A stretch of 64,000 nucleotides of DNA from Stutzerimonas urumqiensis (GTDB lineage Bacteria; Pseudomonadota; Gammaproteobacteria; Pseudomonadales; Pseudomonadaceae): positions 372,001 to 436,000 of the forward strand of contig NZ_RBZQ01000004.1 in assembly GCF_003640395.1 (NCBI RefSeq). The letters are read 5' to 3'. Shown one piece after another: positions 1 to 8,635 of this stretch (the first letter of the stretch is position 1; the number at the start of each line of letters is the position of its first letter). The notes below the pieces were generated by a model that saw only the letters and a list, made by a program, of their open reading frames with translations, did no database searches and was not told where the DNA came from. The position numbers and the translations under genes are program-made.

Positions 1-346
1 GGCCGCTTTCGATCAGATCGCCAAATACTTGGCGCAGGCTGTCGGCCATCGCTTGCAGGGGATCATGGTTCGCCTCGGCGTCGACGGATTTCGGCGCCGT
101 CGAGACGCTCGCCGATTCGGGCGCCCTGGGCTTGGCATCGCCGATGGGAATCGCCTCGATGGAACGCTCGGGCTGGTTGAACACCCCGACCAGCGACTCG
201 GACAGAATCTTGTACTTGCCTTCGTTGATGGAAGATATCGAGTACATCACCACGAAAAAGGCGAACAGGAGCGTGATGAAATCAGCGTAGGAAACCAGCC
301 ATCGCTCGTGGTTTTCCGGCTCCTCGTGCGGTCGACGGCGGGCCAT
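1..346 (-). CDS. motD: MotD, flagellar stator B subunit (partial, C-terminus missing)
   Basis: This is the N-terminal ~115 residues of a MotB-type stator protein; the gene runs off the left edge. Translation from the ATG at 346 gives a short basic leader (MARRRPHEEP) followed by an N-terminal membrane helix with the stator motif SYADFITLLFAFFVVMYS, whose Asp is the family's proton-conducting residue. After that comes a proline/serine-rich linker. The peptidoglycan-binding OmpA-like domain is expected beyond the edge. It follows motC with a 1-bp gap, the usual motC-motD order of pseudomonads, where MotCD is a second stator set alongside MotAB. The call as motD rather than motB rests on this context after cheB. 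Confidence 0.93.
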   Translation of the reverse strand, partial: MARRRPHEEPENHERWLVSYADFITLLFAFFVVMYSISSINEGKYKILSESLVGVFNQPERSIEAIPIGDAKPRAPESASVSTAPKSVDAEANHDPLQAMADSLRQVFGDLIESG

Positions 347-347
347 G

Positions 348-1088
348 TCAATCCATGAAGCCCTGGAGCTTCATCTCGATGGCGCGCGGGTTTTCACCTT
401 CGGCGATCGACAGCACGCCTTCGAGGAGCATCTCCCGGTACGCGGTCTGCTGTTGCACGAGCGCTTTGAGCTTGTTACCGACCGGCAGCGCCAGCAAGTT
501 GGCGAACGCCACGCCATAGATCGTCGCCACGAACGCGACGGCGATGCCGCTGCCGAGCTGGCTCGGGTCGGCGAGGTTCCCCATCACATGGATCAGCCCC
601 ATGACCGCACCGATGATGCCGATGGTCGGCGAGTAGCCGCCCATGCTTTCGAACACCTTGGAGGCGCGCAGGTCGCGCGACTCCTGGGTTGACAGGTCGA
701 CTTCCAGGATGCTGCGGATGGTCTCCGGCTCGACGCCATCGACGAGCAGCTGGAGGCCCTTGCGCGCATAAGGATCACGCTCGGTCTCGGCGAGCGGCTC
801 GAGCCCGAGCAGCCCCTCCTTGCGCGCCGTCATGCTCCACCCGACGACCTTGCCGATGCCACCGGTCAGGTCCAGCCGCGGTGGCAGCAGGATCCAGCGG
901 ACGATCGTCATCGCACGCTTGAACACCGCGATGGGGGTCTGCAGCAAAACCGCCCCGAGCGTGCCGCCCAAGACGATCAGCGCGGCGGGTCCGTTCAGCA
1001 GTGCGCCGACGTGTCCGCCTTCGAGAAAGTTGCCACCGACGATCGCGACGAACGCGAGGATCAGTCCGATGAGGCTCAGGACATCCAT
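348..1088 (-). CDS. motC: MotC, flagellar stator A subunit
   Basis: This 246-residue MotA-family inner-membrane protein forms the ion channel of the flagellar stator with MotD. Two hydrophobic helices open the protein (residues ~3-20 and ~33-52). A cytoplasmic loop follows, then a second pair of helices around 150-195 that include the family motif GGYSPTIGIIGAVMGLI. Length is normal for MotC. It sits between cheB (16 bp upstream) and motD (1 bp downstream) and is very probably cotranscribed with the che genes. In Pseudomonas the MotCD stators are linked to swarming and to c-di-GMP control of motility; nothing in the sequence itself shows that control. Confidence 0.95.
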   Translation of the reverse strand: MDVLSLIGLILAFVAIVGGNFLEGGHVGALLNGPAALIVLGGTLGAVLLQTPIAVFKRAMTIVRWILLPPRLDLTGGIGKVVGWSMTARKEGLLGLEPLAETERDPYARKGLQLLVDGVEPETIRSILEVDLSTQESRDLRASKVFESMGGYSPTIGIIGAVMGLIHVMGNLADPSQLGSGIAVAFVATIYGVAFANLLALPVGNKLKALVQQQTAYREMLLEGVLSIAEGENPRAIEMKLQGFMD

Positions 1089-1104
1089 CTACGGCATCCC
1101 GCGC

Positions 1105-2202
1105 TCACTGGCAGGCCTCGGCCAGGTGGCGGCCGATGTCATCCAGGCTGTAGATGGCGTCGCTGAGATTGGCTTTGACGATCGCCATCGGCATGCCGTA
1201 GATCACGCTGCTGGCTTCGTCCTGCGCCCACACCTGGCTGCCGCATTGCTTGAGCATTCGGGCCCCTTCACGCCCATCGGCGCCCATGCCGGTGAGAACG
1301 ATCGCCAAGACCTTGTCGTTGAACGACTTGGCGGCCGAGCCGAAGGTGATGTCGACGCAGGGTTTGTAGTTCAGGCGCTCATCGCCCGGCAGGATGCGCA
1401 CCACGCCGCGGGCATCGACCATCATCTGCTTGCCACCGGGCGCCAGCAGGGCCAGCCCCGGGCGCAGGTGATCGCCATCCTCGGCTTCCTTCACGCTGAT
1501 GCGGCATAGCTTGTTCAGCCGCTCGGCGAACGCCTTGGTGAAGGCCGCCGGCATGTGCTGGATCAGCAGAATCGGTGCAGGGAAATGCTCGGGAAGCTGA
1601 GTCAGCACACGCTGCAGCGCGACTGGGCCGCCGGTCGACGTCCCGATCGCGACCAGGCGGTACGCCTTGCGTCGCGGCGCTGGCGATGCCGCGCTTCTCG
1701 GCGCGGCGGCTGCGGTCGTATTTGCCGGCGCAGCAGTACGGCTGGCGGCAAATGTCGGTGCAGGCTGCGCGCTGCTGGGCGCTGGCATCGAGCTGAAGCG
1801 GCGGTTGCTGCGAGCAATGCTGTGCACCTTCTCGCACAGCAGTTGCTTGACCTTGTCCGGGCTGCGCGAAATGTCCTCGAAGTTCTTCGGCAGGAAGTCG
1901 ACCGCGCCCGCGTCCAGCGCATCGAGCGTGACCCTGGCACCTTCGTGCGTGAGCGAGGAGAACATCAGCACCGGCGTCGGACACCGCTGCATGATCTGAC
2001 GGACCGCCGTGATGCCGTCCATCATCGGCATCTCGTAATCCATCGTGATCACGTCGGGCTTGAGCGCGAGCGCCTGGTCGATGGCCTCGCGCCCATTGGT
2101 CGCCGTACCGATGACCTGGATGTTGGCGTCGGACGAGAGGATTTCAGACACGCGCCGACGAAAGAATCCGGAGTCGTCGACCACCAAGACTTTGACAGGC
2201 AT
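1105..2202 (-). CDS. cheB: CheB, chemoreceptor glutamate methylesterase/deamidase
   Basis: CheB removes methyl groups from chemoreceptors and deamidates receptor glutamines when phosphorylated by CheA. The 365-residue protein has a receiver domain (about 1-125) with phospho-acceptor Asp55 in VITMDYEMP. An Ala/Pro/Thr-rich linker follows (~140-178). The C-terminal methylesterase domain shows catalytic Ser189 in GTSTGG, His216 in QHMP and Asp309 in TGMGADG. I chose the ATG at 2202 because a GGAG lies about 6 bases upstream; a GTG two codons earlier (2208) is open but poorly placed. It lies 39 bp after cheA and before motC. No cheR is visible, so the methyltransferase must be elsewhere. Confidence 0.96.
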   Translation of the reverse strand: MPVKVLVVDDSGFFRRRVSEILSSDANIQVIGTATNGREAIDQALALKPDVITMDYEMPMMDGITAVRQIMQRCPTPVLMFSSLTHEGARVTLDALDAGAVDFLPKNFEDISRSPDKVKQLLCEKVHSIARSNRRFSSMPAPSSAQPAPTFAASRTAAPANTTAAAAPRSAASPAPRRKAYRLVAIGTSTGGPVALQRVLTQLPEHFPAPILLIQHMPAAFTKAFAERLNKLCRISVKEAEDGDHLRPGLALLAPGGKQMMVDARGVVRILPGDERLNYKPCVDITFGSAAKSFNDKVLAIVLTGMGADGREGARMLKQCGSQVWAQDEASSVIYGMPMAIVKANLSDAIYSLDDIGRHLAEACQ

Positions 2203-2241
2203 AAACACTCCAAGCGGGCGGCCGCGACCGGCCGCCCGGAA

Positions 2242-4404
2242 TCACATCCGGCGCGCGTACCGCTTCAGCATGCTCGGAACATCGAGAATCAGGGCGATGC
2301 GGCCATCCCCGGTGATCGTCGCACCGGACATGCCCGGTGTGCCCTGCAACATCTTGCCCAGCGGCTTGATGACCACTTCTTCCTGACCGACGAGCTGGTC
2401 GACCACGAAGCCGATCCGCTGATTGCCCACGCTCAGGATCACCACATGTCCTTCGCGCGGCGTCTCGTGGCTCGACCCCGGCACCAGCCATCGCTTGAGG
2501 TAGAACAGCGGCAGGGCCTTGTCGCGCACGATCACCACCTCCTGGCCGTCCACCACGTTGGTGCGGGACAGGTCCAGGTGGAAGATCTCGTTCACGCTCA
2601 CCAGCGGGAAGGCAAAGGCCTGGTTGCCCAGCATCACCATCAGGGTCGGCATGATCGCCAGCGTCAGCGGAACCTTGATGACGATCTTCGAGCCGTGCCC
2701 TTTCTGCGAGAAGACGTTGACCGTGCCGTTGAGCTGGGAAATCTTGGTCTTGACCACGTCCATGCCGACACCGCGGCCGGATACGTCGGAAATCTCGGTC
2801 TTGGTCGAGAAGCCCGGCGCGAAGATCAGGTTGTAGCATTCCAGCTCGCTCAGCCGATCGGCTGCATCCTTCTCCAGCAATCCCTTCTCGACGGCCTTGG
2901 CACGCAGCACTTCCGCGTCCATGCCCTTGCCGTCGTCGGTGATCATCAACAGGATGTGGTCACCCTCCTGCTCGGCCGACAGGACGACGCGACCGGTTCG
3001 CGGCTTGCCCGCCGCTTCGCGCTCGTCGGGCGACTCGATGCCGTGGTCGACCGCGTTGCGCACCAGGTGCACCAGCGGATCGGCCAGCGCCTCGACCAGG
3101 TTCTTGTCCAGGTCGGTCTCTTCGCCCACCAACTCGAGGTTGATTTCTTTCTTCAGGTTGCGCGCCAGGTCGCGGACCAGACGCGGGAAGCGGCCGAACA
3201 CCTTCTTGATCGGCTGCATGCGGGTCTTCATGACCGCGGTCTGCAGATCGGCCGTCACCACGTCGAGGTTCGAAACGGCCTTGGACATGGCCTCGTCCCC
3301 GCTCGAAGCGCCGAGGCGCACGAGGCGGTTACGCACGAGCACCAGCTCGCCAACCATGTTCATGATCTCGTCGAGCCGCGCGGTATCGACCCGCACCGTG
3401 GTTTCGGCTTCGTTGGCGACCGGCGCCTTGGCCTCGGCAGCGGCAGCCGGCGCTGGCGTGCGCTTGGCAGGCTCGGCGCGGGGTGCACTCGCGGCCGGCG
3501 CGCTGGGCACCGGCGCTGGCTTGGCTGGCGTGGCGGCTGGGGCTGATGCGGGCTCGAACTTGCCCTTGCCGTGCAGCTGGTCGAGCAACGATTCGAACTC
3601 GTCGTCGGTAATCAGCTCGCCGTTCGCAGCCGACGCAGCCGGCGAAGACGCGGTCGGTACGACTTCCTCCGCCTTGAACTTGCCTTTGCCATGCAACTGG
3701 TCGAGCAGTGCCTCGAACTCGTCATCGCTGATTTCATCGCTCGTCGTCGAAGGCGTGGCCTCAGCCGAGGCAGCGACGGGCTGCACCGCTTCGGCGGTGA
3801 ACTGGCCCTTGCCATGAAGCTGATCGAGCAGCGACTCGAACTCGTCATCGGTGATCTCGTCCGTCCCCGGCGACGCCGCCGCGGGCTCGCTGGCGTCGTC
3901 ACCGAGCGCGTCGAGCAGCTGCTGGAATTCGTTATCGGTGATGTCGGCGTCCTGGCTCGGCTCGGCAGGTGCGGACGCAACGGGCGCCACGGGCGCCGCC
4001 GAAGCCTCGGCACCGGCAGGTTCGGCCAGGCGCGCCAGGGCCGCCAGGAGTTCGGGCGACGCCGGCGTCGGCTCGGCACGTTCCCGGACCTGGGCGAACA
4101 TTTCATTGACGGCATCGAGCGCCTGCAGCACCACGTCCATCAATTCGGCGTCTACCCGCCGCTCGCCCTTGCGAAGAATGTCGAACACGTTCTCGGCGAT
4201 ATGGCAGCACTCGACCAGCTCGTTCAGCTGGAGGAAGCCGGCGCCGCCCTTGACGGTGTGAAATCCACGGAAAATCGCGTTGAGCAGCGCCATGTCGTCG
4301 GGTCGGCTTTCCAGCTCCACCAACTGCTCGGACAGCTGTTCAAGAATTTCGCCGGCCTCAACAAGGAAATCCTGGAGGATTTCTTCATCGGCGTCGAAGC
4401 TCAT
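2242..4404 (-). CDS. cheA: CheA, chemotaxis sensor histidine kinase
   Basis: CheA takes signals from receptor-CheW arrays and phosphorylates CheY and CheB. The 720-residue protein begins with a P1 Hpt domain (1-~105) with phosphoacceptor His49 in FHTVKGG. P3-P5 start near residue 335: dimerisation helices, a HATPase domain with N-box HLVRNAVDHGIE (446-457) and glycine boxes DDGKGMD (490-496) and GRGVGMD (543-549), then a CheW-like P5 (about 590-715). The region between P1 and P3 does not look like a folded P2 domain. It is a low-complexity Ala/Pro linker carrying four copies of an acidic motif of the form DDEFxxLLDxLxGKG, listed separately. The gene lies between cheZ and cheB in the che operon. 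Confidence 0.97.
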   Translation of the reverse strand: MSFDADEEILQDFLVEAGEILEQLSEQLVELESRPDDMALLNAIFRGFHTVKGGAGFLQLNELVECCHIAENVFDILRKGERRVDAELMDVVLQALDAVNEMFAQVRERAEPTPASPELLAALARLAEPAGAEASAAPVAPVASAPAEPSQDADITDNEFQQLLDALGDDASEPAAASPGTDEITDDEFESLLDQLHGKGQFTAEAVQPVAASAEATPSTTSDEISDDEFEALLDQLHGKGKFKAEEVVPTASSPAASAANGELITDDEFESLLDQLHGKGKFEPASAPAATPAKPAPVPSAPAASAPRAEPAKRTPAPAAAAEAKAPVANEAETTVRVDTARLDEIMNMVGELVLVRNRLVRLGASSGDEAMSKAVSNLDVVTADLQTAVMKTRMQPIKKVFGRFPRLVRDLARNLKKEINLELVGEETDLDKNLVEALADPLVHLVRNAVDHGIESPDEREAAGKPRTGRVVLSAEQEGDHILLMITDDGKGMDAEVLRAKAVEKGLLEKDAADRLSELECYNLIFAPGFSTKTEISDVSGRGVGMDVVKTKISQLNGTVNVFSQKGHGSKIVIKVPLTLAIMPTLMVMLGNQAFAFPLVSVNEIFHLDLSRTNVVDGQEVVIVRDKALPLFYLKRWLVPGSSHETPREGHVVILSVGNQRIGFVVDQLVGQEEVVIKPLGKMLQGTPGMSGATITGDGRIALILDVPSMLKRYARRM
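3556..3951 (-). repeat. Tandem acidic motif repeats in the CheA P1-P3 linker
   Basis: Within cheA, residues ~152-170, 182-202, 223-243 and 263-283 repeat a block read as (I/E)(T/S)D(D/N)EF-x2-LLD-x-L, followed in the last three copies by HGKG. The last three are nearly identical and spaced about 41 residues apart, separated by Ala/Pro/Ser-rich stretches. The first copy is more diverged (TDNEFQQLLDALGDD). They occupy the place where a CheY/CheB-binding P2 domain would normally sit. The repeat is clear at both protein and DNA level. Confidence 0.9.
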
Positions 4405-4416
4405 ATCGGCATACCC

Positions 4417-5205
4417 CTAGAACCCAAGACTGGAAAGCAGATCGTCTACGTCATCCTGATTGGAAACGACGTCTTCACGCTTATCGGCATGAATCTGCGG
4501 ACCTTCACCCTTCGAAGGCGCTTTTTGTTGTTGCTGCTCTTGCCGGATCTGTTCGTGATCGTGCTTGAGGTGCGTGAAGCGATCGACCTGACTGGCCATA
4601 AGCACCAGCTTGACCAGGTCGTTCTCGACCTGGGTCACCAGTTGCGTGACGCGCTTGATCACCTGGCCGGTGAGGTCCTGGTAGTCCTGGGCCAGCAGAA
4701 TGTCGTTCAGATGGCCCGACAGCTTCTGCGTGTCCCGCTCGCTGCGTGCGAGGAAGAGGTCGATACGCTTGGCCAGCTCGCGGAAGTTCTCGACGCCGAG
4801 TTCCCGGCGCATGAAACGCTTCCACTCGGCCGAGAGCGTCTTGGCCTCGTCGTTGAGATCGTTGACCAGCGGCGCGCACTCCTCGACCAGATCCATCGTC
4901 CGGTTGGCGGCGCGTTCGGTCATGTGCACCACGTAGGACAGCCGCTCGGTCGCATCGGCGATCTGCGAGACTTCCTGGGCCTGCGGGTACTTGGGATCGA
5001 TCTGGAAGTTGACGATGGCCGTGTGCAGCTCTCGCGTCAGCTTCCCGACTTCGCGATAGAGCTCGGAATCGTGGACTGCGGCCAGTTCGTGAATAAGCTG
5101 GGCGGCCTGATCGAAATGGCCTTGCTCGAGATACTGAATCAGCTCGCGGGCGTGTGTTTTCAGCGACGACTCGAGGTCGCCGGAGGTTGGCTCTTGGTGT
5201 TCCAT
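4417..5205 (-). CDS. cheZ: CheZ, CheY-phosphate phosphatase
   Basis: CheZ dephosphorylates CheY-P to terminate the chemotaxis signal. The 262-residue protein is mostly long alpha-helical. It contains the active-site segment AQDYQDLTGQVIKR, in which Asp177 and Gln181 correspond to the E. coli Asp143/Gln147 pair. A Gln/Lys-rich linker (~220-245) leads to a C-terminal peptide DDVDDLLSSLGF, the known CheY-binding tail of the family. The gene is 19 bp after cheY and 12 bp before cheA. The N-terminal ~25 residues (MEHQEPTSGD...) are poorly conserved but the ATG is the only sensible start. Confidence 0.96.
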   Translation of the reverse strand: MEHQEPTSGDLESSLKTHARELIQYLEQGHFDQAAQLIHELAAVHDSELYREVGKLTRELHTAIVNFQIDPKYPQAQEVSQIADATERLSYVVHMTERAANRTMDLVEECAPLVNDLNDEAKTLSAEWKRFMRRELGVENFRELAKRIDLFLARSERDTQKLSGHLNDILLAQDYQDLTGQVIKRVTQLVTQVENDLVKLVLMASQVDRFTHLKHDHEQIRQEQQQQKAPSKGEGPQIHADKREDVVSNQDDVDDLLSSLGF

Positions 5206-5224
5206 AACGCCCTCGCGGCAGACA

Positions 5225-5599
5225 TCACCCGTTTACGCGCTCGAAGATCTTTTCGATCTTTTCTTTGAGCACCTGGGCTGTGAAGGGCTTGACCACGTAG
5301 CCGTTAACACCGGCCTGCGCAGCCTCGATGATCTGGTCACGCTTGGCTTCGGCGGTCACCATCAGCACCGGCAGGTGCTTGAGCCTGGCATCGGCTCGCA
5401 CCGCACGCAGCAGATCGATGCCGGTCATGCCGGGCATGTTCCAGTCAGTGACCAGGAAATCGAAGCTACCGCTCTGCAGCATCGGCAGCGCGGTGGTGCC
5501 GTCGTCCGCCTCTGCGGTGTTGGTGAAGCCCAGATCGCGCAAGAGATTCTTGATGATCCGCCTCATCGTCGAGAAGTCATCGACAATGAGGATTTTCAT
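5225..5599 (-). CDS. cheY: CheY, chemotaxis response regulator
   Basis: This 124-residue single-domain receiver binds FliM/FliN when phosphorylated and switches flagellar rotation. The sequence shows acidic residues Asp7/Asp8, phospho-acceptor Asp52 in VTDWNMPG, Thr82, Tyr101 and Lys104, the whole switch set. I start at the ATG at 5599 (MKILIVDD), which gives the standard family length. The frame stays open upstream to a TTG at 5632, but that would add 11 residues not expected in CheY. The nearest purine-rich stretch before the ATG is only moderate. It lies between fliA (72 bp) and cheZ (19 bp). Confidence 0.97.
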   Translation of the reverse strand: MKILIVDDFSTMRRIIKNLLRDLGFTNTAEADDGTTALPMLQSGSFDFLVTDWNMPGMTGIDLLRAVRADARLKHLPVLMVTAEAKRDQIIEAAQAGVNGYVVKPFTAQVLKEKIEKIFERVNG

Positions 5600-5671
5600 G
5601 TTCTTGTCCAAATCAGCCTCCGTAAACCTCAAAACCCTCAGCGTCGAGGACCGTATCGATCGGTAGATCCG

Positions 5672-6418
5672 TCAGTGCGCGCGCCATTCGCCGAGGCGTG
5701 CCCGCAGGCGCGCCGCGCACTGGCTGTGCAGCTGGCTGACACGCGACTCGCTGACACCGAGTACCTGACCGATTTCCTTCAAATTCAGCTCTTCGTCGTA
5801 GTAGAGCGAAAGCACCAGCTTTTCCCGCTCCGGCAGATTGGCGATCGCGTCGGCCAACGCCTGCTGGAACCGCTCGTCCTCGAGATCACGGAACGGCTCG
5901 GGATGAGCGCTGGACGCATCCTCGTTCAGCTCGCCGTGCTCGCCTTCCTGCAACAGGTCATCGAAGCTGAACAGGCGGCTGCCCATGGTGTCGCCAAGGA
6001 TGCCGTAGTACTCATCCAGACTCAATTTAAGTTCGGCCGCAACTTCCTGATCTTTAGCGTCGCGCCCGGTTTTCGCTTCCACGGTGCGAATCGCATCGCT
6101 GACCATGCGCGAATTGCGGTGCACCGAGCGCGGTGCCCAGTCGCCCTTGCGCACCTCGTCGAGCATGGTGCCGCGGATGCGGATGCCGGCGTAGGTCTCG
6201 AAGCTGGCGCCCTTGCTCGAGTCGTATTTCTTGGACGCCTCGAGCAGGCCGATCATGCCGGCCTGCATGAGGTCGTCCACCTGTACGCTCGCCGGCAGCC
6301 GTGCCAGCAGGTGGTAAGCGATGCGCTTGACCAGGGGGGCGTACTGTTCAACCAGTCGGTATTGCGAGTCCTTCGCTTGTGCCTTGTTGTCGTACATACG
6401 AAGTCCTGCTGATTTCAT
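5672..6418 (-). CDS. fliA: FliA, flagellar sigma factor sigma-28
   Basis: FliA directs RNA polymerase to late flagellar and chemotaxis promoters (flagellin, flgM, receptors) and is held by the anti-sigma factor FlgM until the hook is complete. The 248-residue protein shows sigma region 2 (YAPLVKRIAYHLLARLP..VQVDDLMQAGMIGLLEA and the -10 recognition part WAPRSVHRN). Region 3 follows, then region 4 (LPEREKLVLSLYY...IGQVLGVSESRVSQLHSQ). The ATG at 6418 overlaps the fleN stop as ATGA and matches the usual pseudomonad N-terminus. An ATG seven codons later (6397, MYDNKAQ) has the better ribosome site (AGGA) and is the alternative start. Confidence 0.95.
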   Translation of the reverse strand: MKSAGLRMYDNKAQAKDSQYRLVEQYAPLVKRIAYHLLARLPASVQVDDLMQAGMIGLLEASKKYDSSKGASFETYAGIRIRGTMLDEVRKGDWAPRSVHRNSRMVSDAIRTVEAKTGRDAKDQEVAAELKLSLDEYYGILGDTMGSRLFSFDDLLQEGEHGELNEDASSAHPEPFRDLEDERFQQALADAIANLPEREKLVLSLYYDEELNLKEIGQVLGVSESRVSQLHSQCAARLRARLGEWRAH

Positions 6419-7242
6419 GCGGGCGTATCCACGGTGGGTCGAACAAGCCGTTCGACGAAGAATTCCAGATGGCCGCGGGGATTGGCGGGCAGCGGCCAGG
6501 TGTCGACTTTCTGCGCGACGGCCTTGAAGGCCAGCGAGCACTTTGAGCGGGGATAGGCTTCGTAGACCGCGCGCTGTTTCTGCACGGCCTTGCGTACCGA
6601 CTCGTCATAGGGGATGACGCCGACGTACTGCAGGGCGACGTCGAGGAAGCGGTCGGTGACCTTGGTCAGCTTCGCGTAGAGGTTGCGACCTTCCTGCGGC
6701 GTATGCGCCATGTTGGCCAGCACGCGGAAACGGTTCATGCCGTAGTCGCGGTTGAGCAGCTTGATCAGGGCGTAGGCATCGGTGATCGAGGTCGGCTCGT
6801 CGGTCACGACCAGCAGGACCTCCTGCGCGGCGCGCACGAAGCTGACCACCGAGTCGCCGATACCGGCGGCCGTGTCGACGATCAGCACGTCGAGGTTGTC
6901 GCCGATTTCGCTGAACGCCTGGATCAGACCGGCGTGCTGCATGGGCGACAGCTGCACCATGCTTTGCGTGCCGGAGGCGGCCGGGACGATGCGTATGCCG
7001 CCCGGCCCCTGGATGATCACGTCACGCAGATCGCAGTCGCCGGCGATGACGTCCGCCAGCGTACGCTTGACCGACAGCCCGAGCAGGACGTCGACGTTGG
7101 CCAGGCCGAGGTCGGCGTCGAGCAGCATGACGCGGCGACCCAGGTCAGCCAGTGCCAGCGCCAGATTGACGGATACGTTGGTCTTGCCGACACCGCCTTT
7201 GCCGCCGGTTACCGCAATCACCTGTACGGGATGCATTCCCAT
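6415..7242 (-). CDS. fleN: FleN (FlhG), MinD-like ATPase controlling flagellar number
   Basis: FleN is a ParA/MinD-family ATPase that restrains flagellar number in polar flagellates, in Pseudomonas by antagonising the activator FleQ. The 275-residue protein begins with a deviant Walker A motif TGGKGGVGKTN (residues 12-22), followed by the switch motif LLDADLGLANVD and the DTAAGIGD Walker B segment. The gene lies between flhF (82 bp upstream) and fliA (4-base overlap), the standard flhF-fleN-fliA order. AAAGGTG lies about 7 bases before the ATG; a second in-frame ATG two codons later is possible. Confidence 0.96.
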   Translation of the reverse strand: MGMHPVQVIAVTGGKGGVGKTNVSVNLALALADLGRRVMLLDADLGLANVDVLLGLSVKRTLADVIAGDCDLRDVIIQGPGGIRIVPAASGTQSMVQLSPMQHAGLIQAFSEIGDNLDVLIVDTAAGIGDSVVSFVRAAQEVLLVVTDEPTSITDAYALIKLLNRDYGMNRFRVLANMAHTPQEGRNLYAKLTKVTDRFLDVALQYVGVIPYDESVRKAVQKQRAVYEAYPRSKCSLAFKAVAQKVDTWPLPANPRGHLEFFVERLVRPTVDTPA

Positions 7243-7324
7243 CTCTACACACCTTTATAAGGAGCGAGGCCTCGGCCTCACGATGCGCCCTGGGGCGTCT
7301 CTGTTTGCAACCAATCGCCGGATG

Positions 7325-8620
7325 TTAACCGACCTGACGGCTCGAATCGTTGTAAAGGCCGGCGAACACATCGGCCATCGTCTCCTCGCTGGGGTTCTCC
7401 GGCGCCTGGAGACTGACCGCCCGACTCACCAATTGGTGGCTGCGCGGCAGGTGCAGGTCGTCCGGAATGCGCGGCCCGTCGGCCAGGTAGGCTACCGGCA
7501 GGCGCTGGCTAATGGCCAGGCCGAGCACTTCGCCAAGGCTGCCCGCCTCGTCGAGTTTAGTCAGGATGCAACCGGCCAGCCCGCAGCGGCGATAGCTGTG
7601 CCATGCGGCCTTGAGCACCTGGCTCTGGCTGGTCGCCGCCATGACGAGGTAGTTCCTCGACCGGATGTTGCGGTTGGCCAGCGCCTCGAGCTGCATGCGC
7701 AGCGCCGGGTCGCTCGCCGGCAAACCGGCGGTGTCGATCAGGATGACGCGCTTGCGCGCGAGCGGCGCGAGGGCCTGAGTCAGCGACTGGCCAGGGTCGA
7801 CCGGCGTCACCGAAACGTTGAGGATGCGACCGAGCGTCTTGAGCTGCTCCTGCGCGCCGATACGGAAGCTGTCCATGCTCACCAGCGCGATGTTTTGCGC
7901 GCCGTACTTGAGCACGTAGCGGGCGGCCAGTTTGGCCAGCGTGGTGGTCTTGCCGGCACCGGCCGGGCCGACCAGCGCGATCACGCCGCCCTCTTCCAGA
8001 GGCTCCTGCTTGGGTGTCTTGATGCCCTGTGCCAGATAGGCCAGCAGCATCCGCCAGGCCTGACGCGGCTCTTCGATGCCGGCGACCTTCTCCAGCAGGG
8101 CTTTCGAGAGTTCCACCGGCAGCCCCATGCGTTGCAGGCGGCGCCAGAGGTTGGCCTGCTGCGGACGACGGCTCTGCATCTGGCCCCAGGCGATCGAGCC
8201 CAGCTGGACTTCGATGAGCTCGCGCAGGCCACTCAGCTCCGAGCGCATGGCTTCGAAGGCACGCGGATCGACCGCTGGCGTGGCAGCCGGAGCGGGAGCC
8301 GGACGCGCCGGTTCGACGGCGGGTGCCTGGGCGGCTTCGCCAAGGAGTTGACGGTCCATGCCGGCAGCAGCCTGATTGCGCGTCACCAGCTCGGCATGCG
8401 CGGCGGCAATCACCGACTGCGTCTTGCGCAGCTCGGCTTCGAGCGCCGGGTTTGGCTGGCGTGCGGCCGGCGCCTGTACCGGGTAGTCCAGCGCCGCGGT
8501 CAGCTCAACACCGCCCGCGACCTTGCGGTTACCGATGATCGCAGCATCGGCACCCAGCTCATCGCGCACCAGCTTCATGGCGGTCCGCATGTCGGCAGCG
8601 AAGAAACGTTTGACCTGCAT
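7325..8620 (-). CDS. flhF: FlhF, SRP-type GTPase for polar flagellar placement
   Basis: FlhF is a GTPase of the SRP54/FtsY family that places the flagellum at the pole. The 431-residue protein has an N-terminal basic (B) region, an Ala/Pro-rich linker (about 95-120), and an NG domain with P-loop GPAGAGKTT (218-226), DTAG-type G3 (LIDTAG) and TKLDEAG G4. It follows flhA by 15 bp and precedes fleN by 82 bp. Length and order match other pseudomonads. Confidence 0.96.
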   Translation of the reverse strand: MQVKRFFAADMRTAMKLVRDELGADAAIIGNRKVAGGVELTAALDYPVQAPAARQPNPALEAELRKTQSVIAAAHAELVTRNQAAAGMDRQLLGEAAQAPAVEPARPAPAPAATPAVDPRAFEAMRSELSGLRELIEVQLGSIAWGQMQSRRPQQANLWRRLQRMGLPVELSKALLEKVAGIEEPRQAWRMLLAYLAQGIKTPKQEPLEEGGVIALVGPAGAGKTTTLAKLAARYVLKYGAQNIALVSMDSFRIGAQEQLKTLGRILNVSVTPVDPGQSLTQALAPLARKRVILIDTAGLPASDPALRMQLEALANRNIRSRNYLVMAATSQSQVLKAAWHSYRRCGLAGCILTKLDEAGSLGEVLGLAISQRLPVAYLADGPRIPDDLHLPRSHQLVSRAVSLQAPENPSEETMADVFAGLYNDSSRQVG

Positions 8621-8635
8621 GGCCTGTACCCTCGA

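Noticed and set aside
1555..3546. A 663-residue plus-strand open frame antisense to cheA/cheB
   Set aside because: High-GC antisense shadow: no recognisable protein, biased His/Arg/Gln composition, and it overlaps two clear genes.
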